DNA of 64,000 bases from Microbacterium halimionae (GCF_011761265.1 NZ_JAAOZB010000001.1:992001-1056000); one strand, 5' to 3'. Shown: positions 24,417 to 34,040, numbered from the stretch's first letter. Translations and numbers: made by a program. Notes: a model not told the origin generated them from the letters alone.

Positions 24417-25015
24417 CCACGCGCGACAGCGCCAGCGCCAGCGACAGCGACCGTCATGAGAAACTCGATGATGGGCTCGACGACACTGTTCTTGGTGCGC
24501 GCCGATCCCGTATGGAGGCGCAAGACCGAGACGACGATACATTCGTTTCTGCGCGAAAGCCTGTCCCCGATGCGGACATCGATCCAGACGACGTGACGGT
24601 GATCGCCGCGCGAAGGTCCGGGGTCGATGATGATCACGCGACTGATGACGAGACTTTCATCGCATCGCGAAAGGCTCGCACCGACACCGACACCGACACC
24701 GACGATGACACCTTCGTTGCGGCGCGAGGTGAGGGGGATCGCTCTAAGCGGAGCGTACGGGCGGCGGAGACCACTGTTGCGCCGGAGGCGGGCGCATCGT
24801 CGTCGGCGCGAGAGATATACCGCCCACGCGCGGCGGCCCCCGCGATGGTTGTGCGCGCAGCACCCGCGCCCACAATGCCGCAGGCGTCAGTGAGCGGTAT
24901 CGGCGCGCTCCGGCAAGCGCGACGGCGCGCGCGGCGGCGTGCAATCGCCGTCGCGGTGGGCGCCAGCATCCTGATCGTTGCTGTGATCGTGCTGATCGTT
25001 GCACTCGTCGTTTGA
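24413..25015 (+). CDS. tail-anchored protein with five acidic Thr repeats
   Basis: Protein of 200 aa, last gene of the kinase operon, starting in the stop codon of the FHA gene. Residues 1-108 carry five copies of an acidic motif with a central Thr: DDTVLGARR, DDTFVSARK, DVTVIAARR, DETFIASRK and DDTFVAARG. The Thr are at 25, 43, 62, 81 and 100, and the last four are exactly 19 residues apart. A Pro/Ala linker follows, then one membrane helix (about 172-198) that ends at the C-terminus, so the repeats face the cytoplasm. This layout suits a multi-site substrate of the kinase read by the FHA protein. No known family was recognised. Confidence 0.75.
   Translation: MTTRDSASASDSDRHEKLDDGLDDTVLGARRSRMEAQDRDDDTFVSARKPVPDADIDPDDVTVIAARRSGVDDDHATDDETFIASRKARTDTDTDTDDDTFVAARGEGDRSKRSVRAAETTVAPEAGASSSAREIYRPRAAAPAMVVRAAPAPTMPQASVSGIGALRQARRRARRRAIAVAVGASILIVAVIVLIVALVV
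24479..24727 (+). repeat. 57-base coding repeat (19-residue Thr motifs)
   Basis: Five imperfect coding repeats of about 57 bases, each encoding an acidic stretch, Thr, hydrophobic residues and Ala/Ser-Arg. The DNA is diverged between copies while the protein motif is kept, which suggests selection on the protein. Confidence 0.7.
24680..24703 (+). repeat. ACCGAC tandem repeat, four copies
   Basis: Four perfect six-base units inside the repeat protein gene, encoding alternating Thr and Asp (residues 90-97). The unit length is a multiple of three, so copy-number changes would keep the frame. Confidence 0.85.
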
Positions 25016-25041
25016 CCAGCGTCTCTAAACCCGCGTATCAT
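25012..25041 (+). promoter_or_regulatory. str operon promoter
   Basis: The -35 box TTGACC (25012-25017) and -10 box TATCAT (25036-25041) are separated by 18 bases. The -35 box overlaps the stop codon of the upstream gene. Transcription would start near 25048, leaving an untranslated leader of about 240 bases before rpsL. The call is by sequence match only. Confidence 0.6.
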
Positions 25042-25286
25042 TGACCGGGTGTGCGCCTAGCGCGCCCTGTGTCGTGCTCCGGTACGAAATAGGTCCGCTT
25101 GGCACATCATCTCAGGGAAGGGCCTGCGAACAGGTCGCCCCCACGGCATATCCACCACAACACGCGTCAGTCATTCTGTTGCGTTGGTGGATACATGTGA
25201 GCCTCCGGCGACACGGAACGTAAAGATCCGCGAAGCCCGAGGGGAGACACGAAGCTGTCACCGTGCAGCACAATCAAGGAGAGAAC

Positions 25287-25655
25287 GTGCCAACCATTCA
25301 GCAGTTGGTTCGCAAGGGCCGCTCGCCGAAGGTCTCAAAGACCAAGGCTCCGGCGCTGAAGTCGAACCCGCAGCAGGCGGGCGTATGCACTCGCGTGTAC
25401 ACGACCACCCCCAAGAAGCCGAACTCGGCGATGCGCAAGGTCGCTCGTGTGAAGCTCCGTAACGGCACCGAGGTCACCGCCTACATTCCCGGCGAGGGCC
25501 ACAACCTGCAGGAGCACTCGCTCGTGTTGGTTCGCGGCGGCCGTGTGAAGGACCTTCCCGGTGTGCGTTACAAGATCGTCCGCGGCGCCCTGGACACCCA
25601 GGCTGTCAAGAACCGTAAGCAGGCTCGCAGCCGCTACGGCGCCAAGAAGGGTTGA
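25287..25655 (+). CDS. rpsL: 30S ribosomal protein S12
   Basis: S12, 122 aa, in the decoding centre of the small subunit. The GTG at 25287 is chosen because AAGGAGAG precedes it and the protein then begins [12 protein letters not shown] as in other S12; an ATG-less upstream extension to 25263 is not conserved. Lys43 (TPKKPNS) and Lys88 (RVKDLPG), the common streptomycin-resistance positions, are wild type. First gene of the str operon, five bases before rpsG. Confidence 0.98.
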   Translation: MPTIQQLVRKGRSPKVSKTKAPALKSNPQQAGVCTRVYTTTPKKPNSAMRKVARVKLRNGTEVTAYIPGEGHNLQEHSLVLVRGGRVKDLPGVRYKIVRGALDTQAVKNRKQARSRYGAKKG

Positions 25656-25660
25656 GTTAG

Positions 25661-26131
25661 ATGCCTCGTAAAGGTCCAGCACCTCGTCGGGTCGTTGTCA
25701 ACGACCCGGTATACGGCGCCCCGATCGTCACCCAGCTCGTCAACAAGATTCTCGTTGACGGCAAGAAGTCCATCGCTGAAGCGATTGTCTACAACGCTCT
25801 GCGCGGTGTCGAAGCAAAGAACAGCCAGGATGCTGTCGCAACGCTGAAAAAGGCGCTCGACAACGTTCGTCCGACCCTCGAGGTCAAGAGCCGCCGCGTC
25901 GGTGGCTCGACCTACCAGGTGCCGGTTGAAGTCAAGCCGCACCGTGCGAACACCCTCGCGCTTCGCTGGCTCGTCAGCTACGCAAAGGGTCGTCGTGAAA
26001 AGACGATGACTGAGCGCCTCCAGAACGAAATTCTGGATGCCTCCAACGGCCTGGGTGCCGCGGTCAAGCGCCGTGAAGACACCCACAAGATGGCCGAGTC
26101 GAACCGCGCGTTCGCTCACTACCGCTGGTAA
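25661..26131 (+). CDS. rpsG: 30S ribosomal protein S7
   Basis: S7, 156 aa, primary binder of the 3' major domain of 16S rRNA and organiser of the 30S head. The start [10 protein letters not shown] is typical, and conserved blocks include [12 protein letters not shown] and [15 protein letters not shown]. It follows rpsL by five bases and has a poor ribosome site, so translation is probably coupled to rpsL. In other bacteria S7 represses its own operon; no such site was identified here. Confidence 0.98.
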   Translation: MPRKGPAPRRVVVNDPVYGAPIVTQLVNKILVDGKKSIAEAIVYNALRGVEAKNSQDAVATLKKALDNVRPTLEVKSRRVGGSTYQVPVEVKPHRANTLALRWLVSYAKGRREKTMTERLQNEILDASNGLGAAVKRREDTHKMAESNRAFAHYRW

Positions 26132-26221
26132 CAGCTCTCGGGGCGGGTCGATACCGGCCCGCCCCATCACCCGCCTGATCGCCATCCGCGATCTCTCGGC
26201 TTCCGACAGTAAGGAACCCCC

Positions 26222-28336
26222 GTGGCACAAGACGTGCTCACCGACCTGACCAAGGTCCGCAACATCGGCATCATGGCGCACATCGATGCCGGAAAAACGA
26301 CGACGACCGAGCGCATCCTGTTCTACACGGGCGTCAACCACAAGATCGGCGAAACGCACGATGGTGCGGCGACGACCGACTGGATGGAGCAGGAGCAGGA
26401 GCGTGGCATCACGATCACCTCCGCTGCTGTGACGTGCTTCTGGGACAAGAACCAGATCAACATCATTGACACCCCCGGCCACGTGGACTTCACCGTCGAG
26501 GTCGAGCGCTCGCTTCGCGTGCTTGACGGCGCGGTTGCTGTCTTCGACGGCAAAGAGGGTGTTGAGCCTCAGTCCGAGACCGTGTGGCGTCAGGCTGACA
26601 AGTACGACGTTCCGCGTATCTGCTTCGTCAACAAGATGGACAAGCTCGGCGCTGACTTCTACTTCACCGTTGACACGATCGTCAACCGCCTGAAGGCGAA
26701 GCCGCTCGTGCTGCAGCTGCCGATTGGCGCCGAAAACGACTTCGTTGGCGTGATCGACCTCGTCGAGATGCGCGCGCTCGTGTGGCCCGGTGACTCTAAG
26801 GGTGACGTCACGATGGGTGCGAAGTACGAGATCCAGGAGATCCCGGCTGACCTCGCCGACAAGGCTGCGGAGTACCGCGAAATCCTTCTCGAGACGGTTG
26901 CCGAATCCGACGAAGAGCTTCTTGAGAAGCACTTCAGCGGCGAAGCGCTCACTGTTGCTGAGATCAAGGCTGCGATCCGCAAGATGACGATCAACAGCGA
27001 GCTCTACCCCGTGCTCTGCGGTTCGGCGTTCAAGAACCGCGGCGTTCAGCCGATGCTCGACGCTGTTGTTGACTACCTTCCCTCGCCCCTCGACGTGCCC
27101 GCCATCGAGGCGCACGATCCGAAGGACGAAGAGGTCGTCATCCCGCGTCACGCCGACCGCGAGGAGCCGTTCGCGGCTCTCGCGTTCAAGATCGTGACGC
27201 ACCCCTTCTTCGGTCGCTTGACGTACATCCGCGTTTACTCGGGTCACCTCGACTCGGGTGCGCAGGTCGTCAACTCCACCAAGGGCAAGAAAGAGCGCAT
27301 CGGCAAGATCTTCCAGATGCACGCCAACAAGGAGATGCCGGTTGACGCTGTCACCGCCGGTCACATCTACGCGGTCATCGGCCTCAAGGACACGACCACG
27401 GGCGACACCCTGTCAGACTCGCAGCACCAGGTTGTGCTTGAGTCGATGACGTTCCCGGAGCCGGTCATTGAGGTGGCTATTGAGCCCAAGACCAAGGCCG
27501 ACCAAGAGAAGCTGGGTCTTGCGATCCAGAAGCTCGCCGAGGAAGACCCGACGTTCCGCGTCGAGCAGAACTCGGAGACCGGTCAGACTGTCATCAAGGG
27601 TATGGGTGAGCTTCACCTCGACATCCTCGTTGACCGTATGAAGCGCGAGTTCCGCGTTGAGGCCAACGTCGGAAAGCCCCAGGTTGCGTACCGCGAGACG
27701 ATCCGCAAGGCCGTTGAGCGTCACGACTACACGCATAAGAAGCAGACGGGTGGATCGGGTCAGTTCGCAAAGATCCAATTCGCTATCGAGCCGCTTGAGG
27801 TCACTGCAGAAACGACCTACGAGTTCTCGAACAAGGTCACCGGTGGACGCATCCCGCGTGAATACATCGGTCCCGTCGACCAGGGCTTCCAGGATGCAAT
27901 GCATGTCGGTGTACTGGCCGGATACCCCATGGTGGGCATCAAGGCAACACTGATGGATGGCGCATCGCACGATGTTGACTCGTCAGAAATGGCGTTCAAG
28001 ATCGCCGGATCGATGGGCTTCAAAGAGGCTGTTCGTAAGGCAAGCCCCGTTATTCTCGAGCCGATCATGTCGGTCGAGGTGCGTACTCCTGAGGAGTACA
28101 TGGGCGACGTCATCGGCGACCTCAACTCTCGTCGTGGACAGATTCAGTCAATGGAGGATGCCGCTGGCGTCAAGGTTGTACGTGCGAACGTGCCGCTTTC
28201 CGAGATGTTCGGCTACATTGGCGACTTGCGATCAAAGACCTCGGGCCGCGCTGTGTACTCCATGGAGTTCGACAGCTACGCCGATGTCCCGCGGGCCGTC
28301 GCGGACGAGATCATCCAAAAGGTCAAGGGCGAATAG
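26222..28336 (+). CDS. fusA: elongation factor G
   Basis: EF-G, 704 aa, the GTPase that drives translocation of tRNA and mRNA on the ribosome. G-motifs are all present: [10 protein letters not shown] (P-loop), DTPGHVDF and NKMDKLGAD. The domain II-V signatures are intact ([17 protein letters not shown]). The GTG start follows TAAGGA. Third gene of the str operon, 90 bases after rpsG. This window shows a single fusA copy. Confidence 0.99.
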   Translation: MAQDVLTDLTKVRNIGIMAHIDAGKTTTTERILFYTGVNHKIGETHDGAATTDWMEQEQERGITITSAAVTCFWDKNQINIIDTPGHVDFTVEVERSLRVLDGAVAVFDGKEGVEPQSETVWRQADKYDVPRICFVNKMDKLGADFYFTVDTIVNRLKAKPLVLQLPIGAENDFVGVIDLVEMRALVWPGDSKGDVTMGAKYEIQEIPADLADKAAEYREILLETVAESDEELLEKHFSGEALTVAEIKAAIRKMTINSELYPVLCGSAFKNRGVQPMLDAVVDYLPSPLDVPAIEAHDPKDEEVVIPRHADREEPFAALAFKIVTHPFFGRLTYIRVYSGHLDSGAQVVNSTKGKKERIGKIFQMHANKEMPVDAVTAGHIYAVIGLKDTTTGDTLSDSQHQVVLESMTFPEPVIEVAIEPKTKADQEKLGLAIQKLAEEDPTFRVEQNSETGQTVIKGMGELHLDILVDRMKREFRVEANVGKPQVAYRETIRKAVERHDYTHKKQTGGSGQFAKIQFAIEPLEVTAETTYEFSNKVTGGRIPREYIGPVDQGFQDAMHVGVLAGYPMVGIKATLMDGASHDVDSSEMAFKIAGSMGFKEAVRKASPVILEPIMSVEVRTPEEYMGDVIGDLNSRRGQIQSMEDAAGVKVVRANVPLSEMFGYIGDLRSKTSGRAVYSMEFDSYADVPRAVADEIIQKVKGE

Positions 28337-28345
28337 GTCCTTGTG

Positions 28346-28384
28346 TGGTCTCGGTCGCCGAGCTTCGCGACGCGATCGGGACCA
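28346..28384 (+). terminator. hairpin between fusA and tuf
   Basis: A 13-bp stem with two G-T pairs and a 13-base loop starts ten bases after the fusA stop. There is no T-run. It may be a partial terminator or an mRNA-processing signal that sets the fusA-to-tuf ratio. Confidence 0.45.
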
Positions 28385-28392
28385 CCTATACA
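28364..28392 (+). promoter_or_regulatory. possible tuf promoter
   Basis: TTCGCG and TATACA with a 17-base spacer lie in the fusA-tuf gap and overlap the hairpin. The -35 match is modest. A separate tuf promoter is common in bacteria because EF-Tu is needed in excess. Confidence 0.3.
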
Positions 28393-28503
28393 ACTTCACA
28401 GCAATAATCACTCCCTCTCTACTAAACTGAGAACCATCCCCGTAGCGAGTCGGCCGCATCCAGCGGCCGAAACACTACACACGACCGTCCTGAGGAGGAC
28501 CCA

Positions 28504-29697
28504 GTGGCTAAGGCCAAGTTCGAGCGGACCAAGCCGCACGTGAACATCGGAACGATCGGTCACGTCGACCACGGCAAGACCACGCTCACCGCGGCGATCT
28601 CGAAGGTGCTTGCAGACAAGTACCCGTCAGACGTCAACAAGCAGCGTGACTTCGCGTCGATCGACTCGGCTCCCGAGGAGCGTCAGCGCGGCATTACGAT
28701 CAACATTTCCCACGTCGAGTACGAGACGCCGAAGCGTCACTACGCGCACGTCGATGCTCCCGGTCACGCTGACTACATCAAGAACATGATCACCGGTGCA
28801 GCGCAGATGGACGGCGCAATCCTGGTCGTCGCGGCCACTGACGGCCCGATGGCTCAGACGCGCGAGCACGTGCTGCTGGCCAAGCAGGTTGGTGTTCCCT
28901 ACCTGCTGGTTGCTCTTAACAAGAGCGACATGGTCGACGACGAAGAGATCCTTGAGCTCGTTGAGCTCGAGGTTCGTGAGCTCCTGTCGAGCCAGGACTT
29001 CGATGGCGACAACGCCCCCGTCGTTCGTGTCTCGGGTCTCAAGGCTCTCGAGGGTGACCCCGAGTGGACCGAGAAGATCGTTGAGCTCATGGCAGCTGTC
29101 GACGAGTCGATTCCCGACCCGGTACGCGACAAGGACAAGCCGTTCCTCATGCCCGTCGAGGACGTCTTCACGATCACTGGTCGTGGAACCGTCGTTACGG
29201 GTCGCGCCGAGCGTGGCACATTGGGCATCAACTCCGAGGTCGAGATCGTGGGTCTGCGTCCGACGCAGAAGACGACCGTCACCGGTATCGAGATGTTCCA
29301 CAAGCAGCTCGACGAGGCATGGGCCGGCGAGAACTGTGGTCTTCTGCTGCGCGGTACCAAGCGTGAAGACGTTGAGCGCGGCCAGGTTGTCGTGAAGCCG
29401 GGCTCGGTTACGCCCCACACCAACTTCGAGGGCACGGCTTACATCCTGTCCAAGGACGAGGGTGGGCGTCACAACCCCTTCTACACGAACTACCGTCCGC
29501 AGTTCTACTTCCGCACCACCGACGTCACCGGCGTCATCTCGCTGCCCGAGGGCACCGAGATGGTCATGCCCGGCGACACCACTGACATGACCGTTGAGCT
29601 GATTCAGCCCATCGCCATGGAAGAGGGCCTCGGTTACGCGATCCGTGAGGGTGGCCGCACCGTCGGCGCCGGCACGGTGACCAAGATCATCAAGTAG
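28504..29697 (+). CDS. tuf: elongation factor Tu
   Basis: EF-Tu, 397 aa, delivers aminoacyl-tRNA to the ribosome. G-motifs [18 protein letters not shown] and NKSD are intact, as are the domain II/III blocks ([23 protein letters not shown]). The GTG start follows GAGGAG by six bases. Last gene of the str operon; a strong terminator follows within 20 bases. Confidence 0.99.
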   Translation: MAKAKFERTKPHVNIGTIGHVDHGKTTLTAAISKVLADKYPSDVNKQRDFASIDSAPEERQRGITINISHVEYETPKRHYAHVDAPGHADYIKNMITGAAQMDGAILVVAATDGPMAQTREHVLLAKQVGVPYLLVALNKSDMVDDEEILELVELEVRELLSSQDFDGDNAPVVRVSGLKALEGDPEWTEKIVELMAAVDESIPDPVRDKDKPFLMPVEDVFTITGRGTVVTGRAERGTLGINSEVEIVGLRPTQKTTVTGIEMFHKQLDEAWAGENCGLLLRGTKREDVERGQVVVKPGSVTPHTNFEGTAYILSKDEGGRHNPFYTNYRPQFYFRTTDVTGVISLPEGTEMVMPGDTTDMTVELIQPIAMEEGLGYAIREGGRTVGAGTVTKIIK

Positions 29698-29713
29698 TCA
29701 TTTCGACTGCGGC

Positions 29714-29745
29714 AAAAGGGTCGGGCCTTCGGGCTCGGCCCTTTT
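29714..29745 (+). terminator. tuf terminator
   Basis: A 14-bp stem (two G-T pairs) with a TTCG loop, A-run on the left arm and T-run on the right, 16 bases after the tuf stop. A typical intrinsic terminator of the str operon. Confidence 0.9.
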
Positions 29746-29813
29746 GTCATGTTGCAGGTTGCTCGCCGTTATGTTTCTTTTAGATGAATTTCACGGTCGC
29801 AACGCATCGGCGC

Positions 29814-29843
29814 TTGTGAAGTTCATAAGAATGCCGTTATGGT
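29814..29843 (+). promoter_or_regulatory. promoter for the LPATG protein gene
   Basis: TTGTGA (29814-29819) and TATGGT (29838-29843) with an 18-base spacer, in a locally AT-rich stretch after the tuf terminator. It would give a leader of about 125 bases. A hairpin lies within that leader at 29865-29886. Confidence 0.45.
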
Positions 29844-29864
29844 GATTACCGGGGGAAGGTCGAA

Positions 29865-29886
29865 GGAAGTTCTATTTAGAAATTCC
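29865..29886 (+). repeat. hairpin in leader of LPATG gene
   Basis: Inverted repeat GGAAGTTCT / AGAAATTCC around a four-base loop, eight pairs and one mismatch. AT-rich compared with its surroundings. It may be an operator or an mRNA-stability element. Confidence 0.4.
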
Positions 29887-29975
29887 TCTGTTGTCGTGGG
29901 GCTCTTCTCTCTGGATCATTACCGCGCGATCGACAACACACCAGACCTTTAACTCTCTTCAGCATCGGAGAAATA

Positions 29976-30506
29976 ATGAAGAACCTTCGCACCAAGATTG
30001 CTGCGGTTGCCATCGCGGTCGTGGCTCTCATTGCCGCCCCCGCCGCAGCCAACGCCTACACGCCTTCCAGCCCGACTGGAACGGTGACCATCACGCCAGG
30101 TGGTACTTCGACCGTTCAATTCGGCGGATTCGAAGATGAAGAGCCCATTGTGTTCACACTGACCGGTGAGAACGGCGCTGGCGGAACGCTTTCGTCCGTT
30201 CGGTTCGTCGTCAACAGCACCTCGATAACGAAGGCTGCCGACGAAGATGGCGACGCGAGTGTCGCCGTCACGCTTCCCGCCAATGCATCCGGCTCTTACT
30301 CGCTCGCTGCGGTGGGCCAATCGTCAGGTGCGTCAGCGGCTGTAACGATCGACAGTGGGGTTGCCGCAGGCAGCGGCACTGCGCTTCCCGCAACTGGATT
30401 CGACACCGCGTCGATGACCGGCATCTGGGTTGGCGGTGGCGTCCTCCTCATGGGTGGTATCGCCGTTACCGTTATCGCCCTGATGCGTCGTCGTCAGACC
30501 GCGTAA
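29976..30506 (+). CDS. small sortase-anchored surface protein (LPATG)
   Basis: Protein of 176 aa with an N-terminal signal peptide (residues 1-28, ending ANA), an Ig-like beta-rich outside part, and a sortase sorting signal: LPATG at 137-141, a membrane helix and the basic tail MRRRQTA. It should be linked to the cell wall by a sortase, which is not encoded in the window. GGAG lies seven bases before the ATG. It stands alone between two terminators with its own likely promoter. The C-terminal third is clearly related to the LPTTG protein near 55.2 kb. Binding partner unknown. Confidence 0.85.
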   Translation: MKNLRTKIAAVAIAVVALIAAPAAANAYTPSSPTGTVTITPGGTSTVQFGGFEDEEPIVFTLTGENGAGGTLSSVRFVVNSTSITKAADEDGDASVAVTLPANASGSYSLAAVGQSSGASAAVTIDSGVAAGSGTALPATGFDTASMTGIWVGGGVLLMGGIAVTVIALMRRRQTA

Positions 30507-30518
30507 CTCGTTTTACTG

Positions 30519-30549
30519 AAAGCCCCGGGTCTTCGGACCCGGGGCTTTT
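30519..30549 (+). terminator. terminator after LPATG gene
   Basis: A perfect 13-bp stem (AAAGCCCCGGGTC) with a TTCG loop and a short T-run, 13 bases after the stop codon. Typical intrinsic terminator. Confidence 0.9.
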
Positions 30550-30592
30550 CTCGTTGTTATGCGCCGGCACCGAGAACGCGACACGCCCGGGT

Positions 30593-30621
30593 TTGCGGGT
30601 GACGGAATCCACACGTACACT
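30593..30621 (+). promoter_or_regulatory. S10 operon promoter
   Basis: TTGCGG (30593-30598) and TACACT (30616-30621) with a 17-base spacer. It lies between the previous terminator and rpsJ and is the best match in the gap. The start would fall near 30628, about 310 bases before rpsJ. Confidence 0.6.
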
Positions 30622-30627
30622 AGTGAA

Positions 30628-30941
30628 GTTCCACATTTCGGCGCCCGCATTGCGTGTGCGCTGAATCACTGCCAGGGCAGTGCATAGGTAGCGTGAAAGC
30701 GTAGATTCCTAGGCCGCGGGCAGAAGAGCATCCAATCCAACGATCTCCACCGGGAAACCGGGTTTCACCTATGCGTGCGACGAGATGTTGGAGCCGGCAT
30801 GAAAATGCTGGATTGACATGAAAACAGCGGTGCAGTATCCCCGTGAAAGCGGTGTGAAGTGCCGTGGCGCAACAGCGTCACCGTGCGTCCAATGCCCCCG
30901 AACCCGGTGTGGTAAGACGCGAGACAGAGAGTGAGCAGACA
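30628..30941 (+). promoter_or_regulatory. long structured leader of S10 operon
   Basis: About 314 bases between the likely transcription start and rpsJ without a convincing gene. It holds an inverted repeat at 30667-30682 (CACTGCC/GGCAGTG). A long-range helix joins 30682-30689 (GCATAGGT) with 30767-30774 (ACCTATGC) and is extended by GAAA/TTTC at 30695-30698 and 30763-30766. A CCGG-GAAA-CCGG hairpin with a GNRA loop lies at 30750-30761. S10 leaders in other bacteria are autoregulated by L4. Whether this one is, cannot be told from sequence alone. Confidence 0.5.
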
Positions 30942-31250
30942 ATGGCGGGACAGAAGATCCGCATTCGCCTGAAGTCGTACGACCACGCCGGCCTTGATTC
31001 GTCGGCGCGCAAGATCGTCGACACCGTGACCCGTGCTGGCGCGACAGTTGTGGGCCCCGTGCCCCTTCCGACTGAGAAGAACGTCGTCGTCGTCATCCGG
31101 TCGCCCCACAAGTACAAGGACAGCCGCGAGCACTTCGAGATGCGCACCCACAAGCGTTTGATCGACATCATCGATCCGACGCCTAAGGCTGTCGACTCGC
31201 TCATGCGACTTGACCTTCCGGCCGATGTCAACATCGAGATCAAGCTCTGA
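30942..31250 (+). CDS. rpsJ: 30S ribosomal protein S10
   Basis: S10, 102 aa, a 30S head protein also used as NusE in antitermination. The ATG at 30942 gives the standard start [15 protein letters not shown]; an in-frame ATG at 30864 would add a non-conserved tail. Conserved blocks are [10 protein letters not shown] and RTHKRLIDI. First gene of the S10 operon. Confidence 0.98.
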   Translation: MAGQKIRIRLKSYDHAGLDSSARKIVDTVTRAGATVVGPVPLPTEKNVVVVIRSPHKYKDSREHFEMRTHKRLIDIIDPTPKAVDSLMRLDLPADVNIEIKL

Positions 31251-31258
31251 GGCTCGGC

Positions 31259-31918
31259 ATGGTTGACATCAACTCAAAGATTTCCAAGGGCCTTCTCGGT
31301 ACGAAGCTCGGCATGACCCAGGTCTGGGACGAGCAGGGAAAGCTCATCCCCGTAACGGTCATCGAGATTTCGCCGAACGTCGTGACCCAGATCCGCACCG
31401 ACGAGAAGGACGGCTACAAGGCCGTTCAGATCGCCGCAGGCCAGATCGATCCCCGCAAGGTGAACAAGCCCCTCGAAGGTCACTTCGATGTTGCCGGCGT
31501 TACGCCGCGACGCAACGTGACCGAGGTGCGCACCGCTGACGCCGCTGACTACACACTTGGTCAGGAACTGACCGTTGACGGTGTGTTCGATGCCGGCCAG
31601 CTGGTCGACGTCGTTGGCACGAGCAAGGGTAAGGGCACCGCCGGTGTCATGAAGCGCCACAACTTCAAGGGCGTTTCGGCATCGCACGGTTCGCACCGTA
31701 ACCACCGCAAGCCCGGTTCGATCGGCGCATCGTCGACCCCGAGCCGTGTTTTCAAAGGCATGCGCATGGCTGGCCGTATGGGTGGCGAGCGCGTGACCGT
31801 CCTGAACCTCACGGTGCACGCCGTCGACGCCGAGAAGGGTCTGCTGCTCGTCAAGGGCGCTGTACCCGGCGCACGTGGCCGCATCGTTTACGTCCGCAAC
31901 GCAGTGAAGGGGGCTTGA
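31259..31918 (+). CDS. rplC: 50S ribosomal protein L3
   Basis: L3, 219 aa, early 50S assembly protein whose loop reaches the peptidyl transferase centre. The start [20 protein letters not shown] is typical of the group. The central finger is conserved ([20 protein letters not shown]). It begins eight bases after rpsJ, and four bases separate it from rplD. Confidence 0.98.
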   Translation: MVDINSKISKGLLGTKLGMTQVWDEQGKLIPVTVIEISPNVVTQIRTDEKDGYKAVQIAAGQIDPRKVNKPLEGHFDVAGVTPRRNVTEVRTADAADYTLGQELTVDGVFDAGQLVDVVGTSKGKGTAGVMKRHNFKGVSASHGSHRNHRKPGSIGASSTPSRVFKGMRMAGRMGGERVTVLNLTVHAVDAEKGLLLVKGAVPGARGRIVYVRNAVKGA

Positions 31919-31922
31919 GCAC

Positions 31923-32585
31923 ATGGCTGACTCGACTCTCGCGCTCGACGTCCACAAGGCTGATGGCAAGAAGGCTGGCTCGGTAGAGCTGCCCAGCGCC
32001 ATCTTCGACGTCAAGACGAACATCCCGCTTATCCACCAGGTCGTCGTCGCGCAGCGCGCGGCAGCACGACAGGGTACCCACTCGACCAAGCGTCGTGGTG
32101 AGGTTTCCGGTGCCGGTCGCAAGCCCTTCAAGCAGAAGGGCACGGGTAACGCCCGTCAGGGTTCTATCCGCGCACCGCACATGACAGGTGGTGGCATTGT
32201 CCACGGGCCGAAGCCCCGCGACTACTCGCAGCGCACCCCGAAGAAGATGATTGCTGGTGCACTCCTCGGAGCACTCAGTGACCGTGCTCGCGGTGAGCGT
32301 TTGCACATCGTTGACACGTTCGCGATCAACGACGCCCCTTCGACGAAGGCTGCCGCCACGGTTCTTACCGCGCTGGCTCCCACCAAGAAGGTTCTCGTTG
32401 TCATCGAACGTGGCGACGACATCACAGTCAAGAGCGTTCGCAACCTGTCGTACGTGCACGTGCTGACGTTTGACCAGCTGAACGCCTACGACGTGATCGT
32501 TTCTGACGACATCGTCTTCACCAAGGCCGCATACGATGCCTTCGTCGCGTCGAAGTCCGGCCAAACCTCGGAGGTATCGGCATGA
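31923..32585 (+). CDS. rplD: 50S ribosomal protein L4
   Basis: L4, 220 aa, lines the peptide exit tunnel and in other bacteria represses the S10 operon. The tunnel loop is recognisable ([20 protein letters not shown]). A GGGGG site lies before the ATG. The stop codon overlaps the rplW start as ATGA. Confidence 0.98.
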   Translation: MADSTLALDVHKADGKKAGSVELPSAIFDVKTNIPLIHQVVVAQRAAARQGTHSTKRRGEVSGAGRKPFKQKGTGNARQGSIRAPHMTGGGIVHGPKPRDYSQRTPKKMIAGALLGALSDRARGERLHIVDTFAINDAPSTKAAATVLTALAPTKKVLVVIERGDDITVKSVRNLSYVHVLTFDQLNAYDVIVSDDIVFTKAAYDAFVASKSGQTSEVSA

Positions 32586-32881
32586 CCGCCGTCAACAAGG
32601 ACCCGCGCGACATCATTTTGAAGCCGGTCGTCTCGGAGAAGAGCTACAGCCTGATCGACGAGGGAAAGTACACGTTCTTCGTGGATCCTCGCGCGAACAA
32701 GACTGAGATCAAGCTTGCTGTCGAGAAGATCTTTGGCGTCAAGGTCGCTTCGGTCAACACGCTCAACCGCGTCGGAAAAGCCCGTCGCACCCGCTTTGGA
32801 CTCGGAAAGCGTAAAGACACCAAGCGTGCCATCGTGACCCTGAAGTCGGGCACCATCGACATCTTCACGGCAGTCGGCTGA
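32582..32881 (+). CDS. rplW: 50S ribosomal protein L23
   Basis: L23, 99 aa, at the tunnel exit, where it docks trigger factor and SRP. Typical blocks are [28 protein letters not shown] and [10 protein letters not shown]. Translationally coupled to rplD through an ATGA overlap. Confidence 0.98.
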   Translation: MTAVNKDPRDIILKPVVSEKSYSLIDEGKYTFFVDPRANKTEIKLAVEKIFGVKVASVNTLNRVGKARRTRFGLGKRKDTKRAIVTLKSGTIDIFTAVG

Positions 32882-32905
32882 CGGTCGGGATAGAGGACAA
32901 CAGAC

Positions 32906-33745
32906 ATGGCTATTCGTAAGTACAAGCCCACGACCCCGGGTCGCCGCGGTTCGTCAGTGGCTGACTTCGCCGAGATCACGCGATCGACGCCTGAGAAGTC
33001 ACTGCTGCGCCCGCTGGCCAAGACCGGCGGTCGTAACAACCAGGGTCGCATCACGACTCGTCACATCGGTGGTGGCCACAAGCGCCAGTACCGCGTTATC
33101 GACTTCCGTCGTAACGACAAGGACGGCGTGAATGCCAAGGTTGCTCACATCGAGTACGACCCCAACCGCACCGCACGCATCGCGCTGCTGCACTACTTCG
33201 ACGGCGAGAAGCGTTACATCATCGCGCCCAACAAGCTGAAGCAGGGCGACGTCGTTGAGTCGGGAGCATCGGCTGACATCAAGCCGGGCAACAACCTGCC
33301 CCTTCGCAACATCCCTACCGGTACCGTGATCCACGCGATCGAGCTGCGTCCCGGCGGCGGAGCGAAGATGGCCCGTTCGGCTGGCGCCTCGGTTCGTCTT
33401 GTTGCTAAAGACGGTCCCTATGCTCAGCTGCGTCTCCCCTCGGGTGAGATTCGCAACGTCGACGTGCGCTGCCGTGCAACGATCGGCGAGGTCGGTAACG
33501 CCGAGCAGTCGAACATCAACTGGGGTAAGGCCGGCCGCATGCGCTGGAAGGGCGTTCGCCCGACAGTTCGTGGTGTCGCGATGAACCCGGTTGACCACCC
33601 GCACGGTGGTGGCGAGGGTAAGACGTCCGGTGGACGTCACCCCGTGTCGCCGTGGGGCCAGTCTGAGGGCCGCACGCGTCACGCCAACAAGGAAAGCGAC
33701 AAGCTGATCGTCCGCCGTCGTACGGCCGGCAAGAAGCGTAAGTAG
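32906..33745 (+). CDS. rplB: 50S ribosomal protein L2
   Basis: L2, 279 aa, required for subunit association and peptidyl transferase assembly. The conserved C-terminal block [20 protein letters not shown], with the functionally important His, is intact. The N-terminus begins [24 protein letters not shown] precedes the ATG. Followed 13 bases later by rpsS. Confidence 0.99.
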   Translation: MAIRKYKPTTPGRRGSSVADFAEITRSTPEKSLLRPLAKTGGRNNQGRITTRHIGGGHKRQYRVIDFRRNDKDGVNAKVAHIEYDPNRTARIALLHYFDGEKRYIIAPNKLKQGDVVESGASADIKPGNNLPLRNIPTGTVIHAIELRPGGGAKMARSAGASVRLVAKDGPYAQLRLPSGEIRNVDVRCRATIGEVGNAEQSNINWGKAGRMRWKGVRPTVRGVAMNPVDHPHGGGEGKTSGGRHPVSPWGQSEGRTRHANKESDKLIVRRRTAGKKRK

Positions 33746-33758
33746 GTAGGAAGAGAAG

Positions 33759-34040
33759 ATGCCACGTAGTCTCAAAAAGGGCCCCTTCGTCGACGAGCAC
33801 CTGCTTCGCAAGGTCGTCGTTCAGAACGAAGCTGGATCCAAAAATGTCATTAAGACCTGGTCACGTCGTTCGATGATTGTGCCGGCCATGCTTGGCCACA
33901 CAATTGCCGTGCACGACGGCCGCAAGCACATTCCTGTGTTCGTGAGCGAGACCATGGTCGGTCACAAACTGGGCGAATTTGCACCCACCCGAACCTTCCG
34001 CGGCCACGTGAAGGACGACAAGAAGGGTCGCCGCCGCTAA
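33759..34040 (+). CDS. rpsS: 30S ribosomal protein S19
   Basis: S19, 93 aa, at the top of the 30S head near the A-site finger. It starts [15 protein letters not shown], with conserved [12 protein letters not shown] and [22 protein letters not shown] ribosome site precedes the ATG. Confidence 0.98.
   Translation: MPRSLKKGPFVDEHLLRKVVVQNEAGSKNVIKTWSRRSMIVPAMLGHTIAVHDGRKHIPVFVSETMVGHKLGEFAPTRTFRGHVKDDKKGRRR

Noticed and set aside
24680..24703. ACCGAC repeats considered as a CRISPR-like or origin repeat
   Set aside because: Units are six bases without spacers and lie in a coding frame giving Thr-Asp.
25634..27364. 576-codon open frame on the minus strand across rpsG and fusA
   Set aside because: Lies opposite two certain genes, has no domain signature, and is explained by codon bias at high GC.
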